A stretch of 64,000 bases of DNA from Thiobacillus sp. (GTDB lineage: Bacteria > Pseudomonadota > Gammaproteobacteria > Burkholderiales > Thiobacillaceae). The stretch is taken from the NCBI GenBank assembly GCA_030680405.1, contig JAUXVT010000072.1:1-64000 (forward strand). Reading direction: 5' to 3'. Below the pieces are notes generated by a model that saw only the letters and a list, made by a program, of their open reading frames with translations, was not told the DNA's origin and did not search any database. Both the position numbers and the translations under genes were made by a program. Positions 8,383 to 18,513 of this stretch are shown piece after piece; positions within the stretch are counted from its first letter, which is position 1; the number at the start of each line of letters is the position of its first letter.

Positions 8383-9234
8383 ATGATGCGCATTGCCGCA
8401 ACGCGTTTCGCGTTCGGCGTTCTTCTGACGCTGCTGGCATTGTTCGCCTGGGCACAGGTCGCGGTGCCGGACGTGTCGCGCCGGGTCACCGACCTGACCG
8501 CCACGCTGAGCGCCGATCAGGTCGCCGCTCTTGAAGGCAAACTGGCTGCGTTCGAAGCGCAGAAGGGCAGCCAGATTGCGGTCCTCATCATCCCGACCAC
8601 CCAGCCCGAGGACATCGCCCAGTTCGGCATCCGCGTCGCCGAGCAGTGGAAAATCGGCCGCGAGAAAATCGACGACGGGGTGATCCTGATCATCGCCAAG
8701 GACGACCGCACCCTGCGGCTGGAAGTCGGCTACGGGCTGGAAGGCGCCATCCCGGACGCCATTGCCAAGCGGGTGATTGCCGAAACCATCACGCCCCACT
8801 TCAAGGCGGGCGATTACTACGGCGGCATCGACGCGGGTGTGCAGCAGCTGATGCGGCTGATCGAGGGCGAATCGCTGCCGTCGCCCCGCGTGTCGGAAAA
8901 CGGCGGGGAGGAGGGTTCCTTTGTCCTCCTCATCGTCGGCGGCATCGTCGCGGGCTGGCTGCTCTCCATGCTGATGAGCCGTCCGGCTGCGGGCGGGGTC
9001 GCCGCGCTCGGCAGCGGGGCGGTAGGTGCGCTGCTGCTGGGATTCACCCCGGTATTGCTGTTCATCGCCGTGTTCGTGTTTGCCGGCGTGGCAGGGGGAT
9101 TCCGCCACGGCGGCGGCTGGACCAGCGGCGGGGGCGGCGGATTCGGCGGAGGCGGCTTCGGCGGCTTCGGCGGCGGCTCGTGGGGCGGTGGCGGAGGTGG
9201 ATTCGGCGGCGGAGGCGCGTCAGGCTCATGGTGA
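8383..9234 (+). CDS. TPM domain (YgcG-like) protein with Gly-rich C-terminus
   Basis: VTDLTATLSADQVAALEGKLAAFEAQKGSQIAVLIIPTTQPEDI...EVGYGLEGAIPDAIAKRVI; terminal GGGGFGGGG tail. Confidence 0.88.
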   Translation: MMRIAATRFAFGVLLTLLALFAWAQVAVPDVSRRVTDLTATLSADQVAALEGKLAAFEAQKGSQIAVLIIPTTQPEDIAQFGIRVAEQWKIGREKIDDGVILIIAKDDRTLRLEVGYGLEGAIPDAIAKRVIAETITPHFKAGDYYGGIDAGVQQLMRLIEGESLPSPRVSENGGEEGSFVLLIVGGIVAGWLLSMLMSRPAAGGVAALGSGAVGALLLGFTPVLLFIAVFVFAGVAGGFRHGGGWTSGGGGGFGGGGFGGFGGGSWGGGGGGFGGGGASGSW

Positions 9235-9734
9235 ATTTCAGACGATTTTTCCAGCATCTTTTCATGCCGTCGTGGGCATGGCGGCATGCGTTTCCGCAGG
9301 CCACGCTCGACGCTATCGATGCCGCGATCGGCGTGTCGGAGACCGCTCACGGCGGCGAAATCCGTTTTGCCATTGAAAACTGCCTGCCCGCCGCCCTGGT
9401 GTGGCGCGGCATCAGCGGCCGCGAACGCGCGATCGAGGTGTTCTCCAACCTGCGCGTGTGGGACACCGAGCACAACAGCGGCGTGCTGATCTATCTGCTG
9501 CTGGCCGACCGCGACATCGAGATCGTCGCCGATCGTGGTATCACCTCCCGGGTGGACCCGGCCGCATGGGAGGCAGTGGCGCAGACGATGGAGGCCGCGT
9601 TCAGGCAGGGCGAATTCGAGCGCGGCGCGCTGGCCGGCATCGGGCGGATTAGTGACCTGCTGGCGCAAAATTTTCCGCCGTCCGGGCATAATCCGGACGA
9701 ACTGGCGAACCGGCCCGTGATACTGAGGAGATGA
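9228..9734 (+). CDS. second TPM domain protein
   Basis: AIGVSETAHGGEIRFAIE...VFSNLRVWDTEHNSGVLIYLLLADRDIEIVADRGI; overlaps the preceding gene. Confidence 0.85.
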   Translation: MVNFRRFFQHLFMPSWAWRHAFPQATLDAIDAAIGVSETAHGGEIRFAIENCLPAALVWRGISGRERAIEVFSNLRVWDTEHNSGVLIYLLLADRDIEIVADRGITSRVDPAAWEAVAQTMEAAFRQGEFERGALAGIGRISDLLAQNFPPSGHNPDELANRPVILRR

Positions 9735-9735
9735 G

Positions 9736-10135
9736 ATGCAGGCCTATGTAGTGTGGTGGATCCTGGCGGCGGTGTTGGTGGGGGTGGAGCTCACCAGCGG
9801 GACCTTCTACCTGCTGCTTGGCGGCGGCAGCAGCAGGCCTGGCCACCTGGCTGGGCGCGGGCTTGTTCATGCAGTTGCTGACGGCGGGCATCATCGCCGC
9901 GCTGGGCACGCTGGCGCTGCGCCACTGGAAGCGAAGCACTTCGCATCCTGAAGCGTCCGTGCAGGACATGGACATTGGCCAGGCCGTGCAGGTCGAGTCC
10001 TGGCAGGACGGTCGCGGCCAGGTCAAATATCGCGGTGCGCTGTGGGATGCCGAGGCCGAGTCGGCCGGCGTCGACAGCGCCCGTCCGCTGGTGATTCGTG
10101 CCATCAGGGGAAATACGCTGGTACTGGGCAACTAA
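9736..10135 (+). pseudogene. NfeD family protein, frameshifted
   Basis: Frame 1 (9736-9951) MQAYVVWWILAAVLVGVELTSGTFYLL continues only in frame 2 (9818-10135) as LAAAAAGLATWLGAGLFMQLLTAGIIAALGTLALRHWKR...; break near 9813-9822. Confidence 0.8.
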
Positions 10136-10177
10136 AATCCGGACGGCGCACTACATAAACAAAGGGAGAAAAAACAA

Positions 10178-11128
10178 ATGGATATCGTCGCACTGGTCAT
10201 TCTTGTCGTCATTCTTATCGTCGTCGCCAAGGGCGTGCGCGTGGTGCCGCAGCAAAACGCCTGGGTGGTCGAACGCCTGGGCAAGTTCCACGCGGTGCTC
10301 GGCCCCGGCCTCAATCTGGTCATTCCCTTCATCGACACCGTTGCCTACAAGCATTCGCTGAAGGAAATCCCGCTCGACGTGCCGAGCCAGGTCTGCATCA
10401 CGCGCGACAACACTCAGCTGGCGGTCGACGGCATCCTCTACTTCCAGGTCACAGACCCGAAAATGGCGTCCTACGGATCGAGCGACTACATCTCGGCCGT
10501 TTCGCAGCTGGCGCAGACCACACTGCGCTCGCTAATCGGCCGCATGGAAATGGACCGCACCTTCGAGGAGCGCGACGATATCAACCGCGGCGTGGTGCTG
10601 GCGCTGAACGAGGCCTCGATCAACTGGGGCGTCAAGGTGCTGCGCTACGAGATCAAGGACCTCACCCCGCCGAAGGAAATTCTTCACGCCATGCAGCGGG
10701 AGATCACCGCCGAGCGGGAAAAGCGCGCGCTGATCGCCTCGTCGGAAGGGCGGATGCAGGAGCAGATAAATATCGCGACCGGCGAGCGTAATGCGGCGAT
10801 CCAGCAGTCCGAAGGCGAGATGCAGGCGGCGATCAACGTCGCACAGGGCGAGGCCGAAGCGATCAAGGCCATTGCCGCCGCCAACGCCGAAGCCATTGCC
10901 CGCGTCGCGCGTGCCGTCGAGTTGCCCGGCGGCACGCAGGCGGTGAACCTCAAGGTGGCCGAAAAATACGTCGAGGCCTTCGCCGGCATCGCCAAGGCCG
11001 GCAACACCCTGATCGTGCCGTCCAACATGGCAGACATCAGCTCGCTGATCGCGGGGGCGATGAGCGTCGTGAAGTCGCAGGGCGGGGCAGGCTCAATCCT
11101 GAGGCCGGTTTCCCGCGCCTTCGGCTGA
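10178..11128 (+). CDS. SPFH/Band 7 (stomatin-like, QmcA/paraslipin) protein
   Basis: VRVVPQQNAWVVERLGKFHAVLGPGLNLVIPFIDTVAYKHSLKEIPLDVPSQVCITRDNTQLAVDGILYFQVTD. Confidence 0.95.
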   Translation: MDIVALVILVVILIVVAKGVRVVPQQNAWVVERLGKFHAVLGPGLNLVIPFIDTVAYKHSLKEIPLDVPSQVCITRDNTQLAVDGILYFQVTDPKMASYGSSDYISAVSQLAQTTLRSLIGRMEMDRTFEERDDINRGVVLALNEASINWGVKVLRYEIKDLTPPKEILHAMQREITAEREKRALIASSEGRMQEQINIATGERNAAIQQSEGEMQAAINVAQGEAEAIKAIAAANAEAIARVARAVELPGGTQAVNLKVAEKYVEAFAGIAKAGNTLIVPSNMADISSLIAGAMSVVKSQGGAGSILRPVSRAFG

Positions 11129-11184
11129 GATATTCGCAGCGTTGGCCAAGGGCGTTCCGCCGATAAGCCATGGGGATTCCGCCT

Positions 11185-11209
11185 GTTGAATGGGGGTGCA
11201 CCATTCAAC
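11185..11209. repeat. 9-bp-arm inverted repeat GTTGAATGG-GGGTGCA-CCATTCAAC (possible terminator)
   Basis: Exact 9/9 arms, 7-nt loop, followed by TTT, 3' of the SPFH gene. Confidence 0.5.
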
Positions 11210-11321
11210 TTTCAGGATGCTGTCATCAGGCCGTTCGGCTGGCGTCATTCGATTCAAGCTTTGGGTTGTTTTGCCGATACACCCTTAAGCGTAAAAACTT
11301 GCGCCTTACCCAGAGATATCC

Positions 11322-11859
11322 ATGAACCGAAAACCAGCATTGTTGCTGGCAGTCTTAGCCTGTTTGTTGATTTCCCTGCCGTCATTCGCGAATCAGGACG
11401 GGGTGGTCGAGGCCAGGCTTGCTTCCGGTAAGGTTGCCAGCGCAGGCTTTAATGCGGGAAAAAAAGGCCTTCCTGCGGTGCTCATCCTGCACGGTTTTCT
11501 CCAGACCCGAACATTTTCTCAACCGGCTGCGCAGGGAAGGTTTTACCATTGCACTCGACGATTTCGGCAGCGGTTACTCTTCATTGCGCTATCTGTTGTG
11601 CATGCCGGTGGACCTGGTGAAATTCGATATATCCATGGTGCGCAGCCTTGATGAAACCGGGCGCCAGGCGCTGTTTGTCGAGGATCTGGCGCGCATGATC
11701 AAGGATGCGGGCTACAAACTGGTGGCCGAGGGAATCGAGTCCGAGGCCTTGCTGCAAAGGGTGACCGCACTGGGTTTCTCGCATGCCAAGGGCTTCCATA
11801 TCGGCCGGCCCGTGCCGCTGACGAGTCTACGAACGGTCAGCTTGCGCGCTGTAAGTTGA
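11322..11859 (+). pseudogene. Chimeric remnant: 5' end of an exported alpha/beta hydrolase-like gene joined out of frame to the 3' half of an EAL-domain gene
   Basis: Frame 11322: signal peptide then LPAVLILHGFLQTRTFS. Frame 11419: HFLNRLRREGFTIALDDFGSGYSSLRYL...VAEGIES...GFHIGRP (EAL C-terminal half). Junction ~11510-11520. Confidence 0.7.
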
Positions 11860-11920
11860 TTGACGCCAGGACTTCAACATGGGTGCTTCGACATCAGTTC
11901 AGCTTGTTTGAACGATGCGC

Positions 11921-13138
11921 TCAGTGCACGACATCATGGCGATGCCGCAGCCAGATGGCGGTCATCACGCTGCTGATAAACAGACCGAATACCCAGATGA
12001 TGGTGTGGATGTGCCAGTGGGCGCGCACCATCAGGGCGTAGGCGCCTGTCATCAGCAGGATGCTGATGTTCTCGTTGAAATTCTGCTGGGCGATGGAGTG
12101 CCCGGCGCCCATCAGCAGGTGACCGCGATGCTGCAGCAGGGCGTTCATCGGCACCACGAAATAACCCGCCAGCACCCCCGCCAGCACCAACAATAACAGG
12201 GCGGGGATCAGGCTTTCCACCCAGATCAGTGCAATCGGTACAAAGCCCAGGATGATGCCGGCGGGCAGGACGCTGACGGCGCGTTGCAGGCGGACGAATT
12301 TGCCGGCCAGCACGGAACCGATGGCAATGCCGAACGCGGTGGCGGCGGTGAGCTGGGTCGCCTGGTCGAGCCCGTATTTAAGGTTGAGCGCGGCCCAGGC
12401 GATGATGAGTAGGCGCAGGGTGGCGCCGACGCCCCAGAACAGGGTGGTGACGGCGAGGGAAACCTGGCCGAGCGGGTCGCGCCAAAGGAGTTTGAAGCTG
12501 TGCCAGAAGTCATGCAGGATGAACAGCGGCGATCTGCTAGGGAGCTTGTGGTCAATCGGCAGGCGCGGGATGAACAGGTTGACGATGGCGGCGGCGAAAT
12601 AGAGGCTGGTGATGGCGACGATGGCAAATTTTGGGGCGATGAGCCGGCTGTCCAGGCCGATGCTGACCAGAATGCCTTCGGCCAGCTGCGGGTTGATGAG
12701 CGCGCCACCGATGATGGCACCGAGCACGATGGCGGCAACGGTGGTGCCCTCCATCCAGCTGTTGGCGACGATGAGTTTATCGGGTGGCAGCAGCTCGGTG
12801 AGGATGCCGTATTTTGCGGGCGAATACATGGCTGCACCGACGCCGACGATGGCGTAGGCCAGCAGGGGGTGCAGCCCTGCCAGCATGATGAGGCAACCCA
12901 CGAATTTGACCGTGTTGGCGATCAGCATGACGCGGCCTTTGGGCAGGGCATCGGCAAACGGCCCTGCCAGCGGCGCCAGCACGATGTAGGCAACGACGAA
13001 AACCGTCTGCAGCAGCGGTGAAAACCATTCCGGCGCCGAGAAGAACAGCAGCAGACCGATGGCTGCGAACAGCAGGGCGTTGTCAGCTAGCGCGGACAGG
13101 AACTGCGCCAGCAGGATGGTGTAAAACGCGCGGTTCAC
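11921..13138 (-). CDS. lplT: lysophospholipid transporter LplT (MFS)
   Basis: MNRAFYTILLAQFLSALADNALLFAAIGLL...SPAKYGILTELLPPDKLIVANSWMEGTTVAAIVLG. Confidence 0.9.
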   Translation of the reverse strand: MNRAFYTILLAQFLSALADNALLFAAIGLLLFFSAPEWFSPLLQTVFVVAYIVLAPLAGPFADALPKGRVMLIANTVKFVGCLIMLAGLHPLLAYAIVGVGAAMYSPAKYGILTELLPPDKLIVANSWMEGTTVAAIVLGAIIGGALINPQLAEGILVSIGLDSRLIAPKFAIVAITSLYFAAAIVNLFIPRLPIDHKLPSRSPLFILHDFWHSFKLLWRDPLGQVSLAVTTLFWGVGATLRLLIIAWAALNLKYGLDQATQLTAATAFGIAIGSVLAGKFVRLQRAVSVLPAGIILGFVPIALIWVESLIPALLLLVLAGVLAGYFVVPMNALLQHRGHLLMGAGHSIAQQNFNENISILLMTGAYALMVRAHWHIHTIIWVFGLFISSVMTAIWLRHRHDVVH

Positions 13139-13295
13139 GGGGTGGACAGATTAACGTTGGCGGGGGCGCGCACTGGGCCGGCGTCCGGGTACTGACGAAA
13201 AGCCAGCGAATACAAGGAGTTGTCGGCTGGAAGGTTTCAACACGGACGGGTTTGTGGTTGAATAAAAATCTTTTCTGACCTAGGGACGGGGATTT

Positions 13296-14240
13296 ATGGC
13301 TGACCGCAGACTGCAAGTATTCTACACCGTCGCCAAGCAGCTCAGCTTCACCAAAGCCGCGGATGTCCTTTATATGACACAGCCTGCGGTGACCTTTCAG
13401 GTCAAGCAGCTGGAAGAACATTTCAACACCCGTTTGTTCGAGCGTAGCCACGGCAAGATTTCGATGACGCCCGTTGGTGATCTGGTGCTGGGCTACGCCG
13501 AGCGTATTCTGGACTTGACCGCTGAGATGGAAGCGCGCGTGGGGGAGCTGACCGGGCAGGTGACGGGACCCTTGATGATTGGCGCGTCGACCACCATTGC
13601 CGAATACCTGTTGCCACGCATCCTGGGGGAATTCAAGGAACGCTTCCCACAGGTGCAGGCGCGTCTGACCGTTGCCAACTCGGAAACCGTGGCGGCGAAA
13701 GTGGGTGACCATTCGCTCGATGTCGGCCTGATCGAAGCGCCTTCGCACAATCCCAACCTGACCACGCTGGCGTGCTGCGAGGACGAGCTGGTGATGATTT
13801 GTTCGCCCAATCATGCGCTGGCCTCGCGTTCGAGTGTGAACGCCCACGATATTGCCGAACAGCCCTACGTGTCGCGCGAGCATGGCTCGGGCACACGCGA
13901 GGTGGTGGATGGTTTCTTCAGGGACTATGGCGTCAACCCCGACGATCTGCACATCGAAATGGAACTCGGCAGCCGCGAGGCGATCAAGGGCGCGGTCGAG
14001 GCCAATCTCGGCGTGGCCATCATGTCGGCCTCCACTGTTACCAAGGAAATCCAGCTCGGTACGCTGGTCGCAGTGCCGCTGGACCCACGGCTGACACGCG
14101 AACTGTCCATGGTCTACGCACCGGAAAAATTCCGCAGCAAGCTGCTCGATGCCTTCATCAGCTTTGCCGAAAACAAGTTTCAGCAATGCAATGTCGATGT
14201 CATTCCGTTGAAACGCCCGATCAAGGGGCGCGCCCGCTGA
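13296..14240 (+). CDS. LysR family transcriptional regulator
   Basis: N-terminal HTH (FYTVAKQLSFTKAADVLYMTQPAVTFQVKQLEEHFNTRLFER) and LysR substrate-binding domain. Confidence 0.93.
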   Translation: MADRRLQVFYTVAKQLSFTKAADVLYMTQPAVTFQVKQLEEHFNTRLFERSHGKISMTPVGDLVLGYAERILDLTAEMEARVGELTGQVTGPLMIGASTTIAEYLLPRILGEFKERFPQVQARLTVANSETVAAKVGDHSLDVGLIEAPSHNPNLTTLACCEDELVMICSPNHALASRSSVNAHDIAEQPYVSREHGSGTREVVDGFFRDYGVNPDDLHIEMELGSREAIKGAVEANLGVAIMSASTVTKEIQLGTLVAVPLDPRLTRELSMVYAPEKFRSKLLDAFISFAENKFQQCNVDVIPLKRPIKGRAR

Positions 14241-14608
14241 TGCGCGACAGCAAGCGCCTGGTGTCGATATTCCGGTCGCTGTCGGAAACCCGGCAGCAGG
14301 CCTTGCTGGAATACGCCGAATTTCTGGCGGACAAGGAAGGCGGCGAGATCACCGCGGCGCCCCCCACCGAGCCGCTGCCGATTCCGCGCCCCGAGCGGGA
14401 AAACGTGGTCAAGGCGATTCAGCGTTTGATGCAGACTTATCCGATGCTGGAACGCAAGCAGATTTTCCATGAGGCATCCGCGCAGATGACCCGCCACCTG
14501 ATTCACGGCGTGGCGGCGACAGAAGCGATCGACGAACTGGAGCGAATATTTGCGCGCCAGTATCAGCAGCACCACGACGCGCTCAACAAAGACCTGCTGT
14601 CGTCCTGA
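14240..14608 (+). CDS. hypothetical protein
   Basis: 122-aa ORF whose ATG overlaps the LysR gene stop (TGATG). Confidence 0.6.
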   Translation: MRDSKRLVSIFRSLSETRQQALLEYAEFLADKEGGEITAAPPTEPLPIPRPERENVVKAIQRLMQTYPMLERKQIFHEASAQMTRHLIHGVAATEAIDELERIFARQYQQHHDALNKDLLSS

Positions 14609-14620
14609 CCGAGCAGGCCC

Positions 14621-14929
14621 TCAATCAGGCAGGGCGCCCCCGCATTGCCAGCAACTCAGAAAATTGCCGGGATTGTGCTCGCCACAATGCGGGCAGGTTT
14701 TTTCGTCGCGCAGCGGCGCGTTGTGCAATCCGGCCAATGCCTCGCACGCACGCGCTTCCTGCGCATCGTCGTCGATCCATACTTCGGGCTGCGCCTGCAT
14801 GAACGGCACTTCGCCCAGCGCGCCGGCGGCGTTGGCGTTAAGAATGTGGGTGGCGATGCCGAGACTGGACAGCGCATCGGCGGCCAGTTGGGCGTCAAGC
14901 AGGGTGGGGGCGATGTGAACCCGTTTCAT
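14621..14929 (-). CDS. DUF2007-like protein with C-terminal zinc ribbon
   Basis: MKRVHIAPTLLDAQLAADALSSLGI...PEVWIDDDAQEARACEAL + CPHCGEHNPGNFLSCWQCG. Confidence 0.8.
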   Translation of the reverse strand: MKRVHIAPTLLDAQLAADALSSLGIATHILNANAAGALGEVPFMQAQPEVWIDDDAQEARACEALAGLHNAPLRDEKTCPHCGEHNPGNFLSCWQCGGALPD

Positions 14930-14944
14930 CGACGGGCGGGAACG

Positions 14945-15355
14945 TCAGCTGGTGCGGCGGACACGCACGATGAGGTCGATGCCTTCGGTCACCATGCCGG
15001 CTGGCAGCGGAGGCAGGCCGGAGATCTCTACATGCTCGGCATCGATGTCGGACAGCTTGCCGCTGTCGACTTCATAGAGGTGATGGTGCGGGCTGGTGTT
15101 GGGGTCGAAAAACACCTTGCTGGGGTCGACGATGACTTCGCGCACCAGGCCTTTTTCCAGAAACAGTTTGAGCGTGTTGTAGACCGTGGCCTTGGAGGTT
15201 TCGGAGTGGCGGGTGTTGACGATCGCCATCACCTGGTCGGCCGAAAGGTGTTCCTGCCGCGAAAACAGCGCGTGCGCGATTTCGATCCGCTGGTGGGTCG
15301 GATTGATGTCGTGGCTGCGCAAAAGGCCGGCCATGTTGTCGCGCGTGTAATCCAT
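14945..15355 (-). CDS. Fur family transcriptional regulator
   Basis: NPTHQRIEIAHALFSRQEHLSADQVMAIVNTRHSETSKATVYNTLKLFLEKGLVREV...HHHLYEVDSG. Confidence 0.92.
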   Translation of the reverse strand: MDYTRDNMAGLLRSHDINPTHQRIEIAHALFSRQEHLSADQVMAIVNTRHSETSKATVYNTLKLFLEKGLVREVIVDPSKVFFDPNTSPHHHLYEVDSGKLSDIDAEHVEISGLPPLPAGMVTEGIDLIVRVRRTS

Positions 15356-15490
15356 GTGGCCATCATAATCAGCAATCTGGACTTTGTCTAATATTCGGAA
15401 TGGGTATGAATGCCATTTGGAAGGGCACGCCAGGCGCGCAAAACGCCAAAAACGGTACAATTGGGGCCAGACTTTTGGAAACGGAATCCT

Positions 15491-16795
15491 GTGGTTACGC
15501 TCACCCGACTCGATAGTGCGCAGCCTGATTTTCAGGCCCGCCTTGCCCGCCTGTTGCAATTCGACGACGCCGCCGATGCCGCCATCGAGCAGACGGTGGC
15601 CACGATCCTGCATGACGTGAAAACGCGGGGTGATGCTGCGGTGCTCGAATACACCGAGCGTTTCGACCGCCTACCGGCGGCCTCGCTGGCCAGCCTGGAA
15701 CTGAATGCTGCGCAGCTGCAGGCCGCGCTCGAAAACTTGCCCGCCGACACCCGCCAGGCGCTGGAAGCCGCGGCGGACCGCGTGCGCCGCTATCACGAGA
15801 AACAAACCCTGGTGTCATGGACCTACACCGAGGACGACGGCACCGTGCTGGGGCAGAAGATCACGCCGCTCGACCGCGTCGGGCTGTATGTGCCGGGCGG
15901 CAAGGCCGCGTATCCCTCGTCGGTGCTGATGAACGCGATTCCGGCGAAGGTCGCCGGCGTTGGCGAACTCATCATGGTGGTGCCGACACCGGGCGGCGAA
16001 CAGAATCAGCTGGTGCTGGCTGCCGCGGCGATTGCCGGGGTGGACCGCGTGTTCACCATCGGCGGCGCACAGGCAGTGGCCGCGCTGGCCTACGGCACCG
16101 AGACTGTGCCGCAGGTCGACAAGATCGTCGGGCCCGGCAACGCCTACGTGGCGGCGGCCAAGCGTCGCGTGTTCGGCACCGTGGGCATCGACATGATTGC
16201 CGGCCCGTCGGAAATCCTGGTGATCGCTGACGGCAACACGCCGCCGGAATGGGTGGCGATGGATCTGTTCTCGCAGGCCGAGCACGACGAAATGGCGCAG
16301 TCGATCCTGCTGTCGCCCGATGCCGCCTACCTCGATGCGGTGGCGGCGGCCATCGATAAATTGATCGTCGAGATACCGCGCAGCGAAGTGATCCGTACCT
16401 CGCTCACCAACCGCGGTGCACTGATCAAGACGCGCGATCTCGATGATGCTGCCGCGATCTCGAACACCATTGCGCCGGAACATCTGGAACTGTCGGTGGC
16501 CGACCCCGATGCGTTGCTGCCCAAGCTGCGCCACGCCGGCGCGATCTTCATGGGCAAGAATACCTGCGAGGCGCTGGGCGATTACTGCGCCGGGCCGAAT
16601 CACGTGCTGCCGACCTCGCGTACCGCACGCTTCTCGTCACCGCTGGGCGTGTACGACTTCCAGAAGCGCAGCAGCCTGATTCACGTGTCGCAGGCCGGCG
16701 CGCAGACGCTGGGTCGGATCGCCGCCACGCTGGCCTACGGCGAAGGCCTGCAGGCACACGCACGTTCCGCCGAATATCGTCTGGTCCATAAATGA
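15491..16795 (+). CDS. hisD: histidinol dehydrogenase
   Basis: [31 protein letters not shown]...[33 protein letters not shown] start. Confidence 0.96.
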   Translation: MVTLTRLDSAQPDFQARLARLLQFDDAADAAIEQTVATILHDVKTRGDAAVLEYTERFDRLPAASLASLELNAAQLQAALENLPADTRQALEAAADRVRRYHEKQTLVSWTYTEDDGTVLGQKITPLDRVGLYVPGGKAAYPSSVLMNAIPAKVAGVGELIMVVPTPGGEQNQLVLAAAAIAGVDRVFTIGGAQAVAALAYGTETVPQVDKIVGPGNAYVAAAKRRVFGTVGIDMIAGPSEILVIADGNTPPEWVAMDLFSQAEHDEMAQSILLSPDAAYLDAVAAAIDKLIVEIPRSEVIRTSLTNRGALIKTRDLDDAAAISNTIAPEHLELSVADPDALLPKLRHAGAIFMGKNTCEALGDYCAGPNHVLPTSRTARFSSPLGVYDFQKRSSLIHVSQAGAQTLGRIAATLAYGEGLQAHARSAEYRLVHK

Positions 16796-16808
16796 ACCCG
16801 CTATTCCA

Positions 16809-17873
16809 ATGAGCCGCTATTGGAGTGCCGTGGTGCACGGCCTGACGCCCTATGTGCCGGGCGAGCAACCCAAGCTGGCCAATCTGGTCAAGCTCAACAC
16901 CAACGAAAATCCTTACGGGCCCAGCCCCCGGGTGCTCGATGCGGTGCGCGCGGAGGCCGCCGACACGCTGCGCCTGTATCCCGACCCCAATTCGGACCGG
17001 CTGCGCGCAGGCATCGCCGCTTATCACGGCGTGACGGCCGATCAGGTGTTCGTCGGCAACGGCTCGGACGAGGTTCTGGCGCATGCATTTCTGGCGCTGT
17101 TGAAACACGATCGGCCGATCCTGTTTCCCGACATCACCTACAGCTTCTACCCGGTGTATTGCGGGCTGTACGAGATCGCCTATCGGCAGATTCCGCTGAC
17201 AGAATCGTTCGAGATCCGGGTCGACGATTACCTGACGCCGAACGGCGGGGTGATTTTCCCCAACCCCAATGCACCCACAGGGCGGCTCTTGGCTTTGGCG
17301 GAAATCGAGCGCCTGCTCGCCGGCAATCCGGACTCGGTAGTGGTAATCGACGAAGCCTACATCGACTTCGGCGGCGAATCGGCGGTGAGCCTGGTGGCGC
17401 GCTATCCGCAGCTGCTGGTCGCCCGCACCCTGTCGAAATCGCACGCGCTGGCTGGCTTGCGCGTCGGCTACGCGATTGGCCAATCGCACCTGATCGAGGC
17501 GCTCAACCGGGTCAAGGACAGCTTCAACTCCTATCCGCTCGACCGCTTTGCCCAGGCCGGCGCGCTGGCGTCGATGGAAGACCGTGCCTATTTCGAATCG
17601 ATTTGTGCGAAGGTGGTCGCGACCCGCACCCGGCTGGTGGCTGAAATGGAAGCACTCGGCTTCGAGGTGCTGCCCTCCGGGGCCAATTTCATCTTCGCCC
17701 GCCATCCGGCACATGACGGCGCCGAACTGGCCTCGCGCCTGCGCGAACGCAGCATCATCGTGCGCCATTTCAAAAATCCGGCCCGCATCGCGCCGTTTTT
17801 GCGCATCACGGTCGGCACCGATGCGCAATGCGATGCGCTGATCGCTGCGTTGAAAGCCATTGCGGCCTGCTAG
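16809..17873 (+). CDS. hisC: histidinol-phosphate aminotransferase
   Basis: [17 protein letters not shown]...[32 protein letters not shown]. Confidence 0.95.
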   Translation: MSRYWSAVVHGLTPYVPGEQPKLANLVKLNTNENPYGPSPRVLDAVRAEAADTLRLYPDPNSDRLRAGIAAYHGVTADQVFVGNGSDEVLAHAFLALLKHDRPILFPDITYSFYPVYCGLYEIAYRQIPLTESFEIRVDDYLTPNGGVIFPNPNAPTGRLLALAEIERLLAGNPDSVVVIDEAYIDFGGESAVSLVARYPQLLVARTLSKSHALAGLRVGYAIGQSHLIEALNRVKDSFNSYPLDRFAQAGALASMEDRAYFESICAKVVATRTRLVAEMEALGFEVLPSGANFIFARHPAHDGAELASRLRERSIIVRHFKNPARIAPFLRITVGTDAQCDALIAALKAIAAC

Positions 17874-17903
17874 AATCCTTCCATAGCCTTATTTTCCGAC
17901 GCC

Positions 17904-18491
17904 ATGCGCACCGCCCAAGTCACCCGCAATACCCTCGAGACCCAGATCACGGTCAGCCTCAATCTTGACGGTACGGGCGTTTCCAAGCTTGCGACCGGGG
18001 TGCCGTTTCTCGACCACATGCTCGACCAGATCGCGCGCCACGGCCTGATCGACCTGGACATTGAGGCGCGCGGGGATCTGCACATCGATGCGCACCACAC
18101 GGTGGAAGATACCGGGATCACCCTGGGCCAGGCCTTCGCGCAGGCGCTCGGCGACAAGAAGGGCATCCGCCGCTACGGCCACGCCTACGTGCCGCTCGAC
18201 GAGGCGTTGTCGCGCGTGGTGATCGACCTGTCGGGACGGCCGGGGCTGGAATATCACGTCGACTACACCCGGGCGCGCATCGGCGAGTTCGACGTCGACC
18301 TGTTCCTCGAATTCTTCCGCGGCTTCATCAATCACGCCGGCGTCACGCTGCACATCGACAATCTGCGCGGCATCAATGCGCACCACCAGGCCGAGACGAT
18401 TTTCAAGGCCTTCGGCCGCGCGCTGCGCATGGCAGTGGAAACCGACGCACGCATGGGCGACGCGCTGCCTTCGACAAAAGGCGCCCTATGA
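17904..18491 (+). CDS. hisB: imidazoleglycerol-phosphate dehydratase
   Basis: [41 protein letters not shown]. Confidence 0.96.
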   Translation: MRTAQVTRNTLETQITVSLNLDGTGVSKLATGVPFLDHMLDQIARHGLIDLDIEARGDLHIDAHHTVEDTGITLGQAFAQALGDKKGIRRYGHAYVPLDEALSRVVIDLSGRPGLEYHVDYTRARIGEFDVDLFLEFFRGFINHAGVTLHIDNLRGINAHHQAETIFKAFGRALRMAVETDARMGDALPSTKGAL

Positions 18492-18513
18492 ATTCCGACA
18501 AGAGGGCTGCGCG

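Noticed and set aside
9121-9233. GGCGGNGGN reiterations that could look like a tandem-repeat or CRISPR-like array
   Set aside because: They encode the Gly-rich C-terminal tail normal for YgcG/TPM proteins.
11921-13138. MFS protein as drug efflux pump
   Set aside because: Sequence reads as LplT (lysophospholipid transporter), not a drug transporter; the usual fused/adjacent aas gene is simply absent here.
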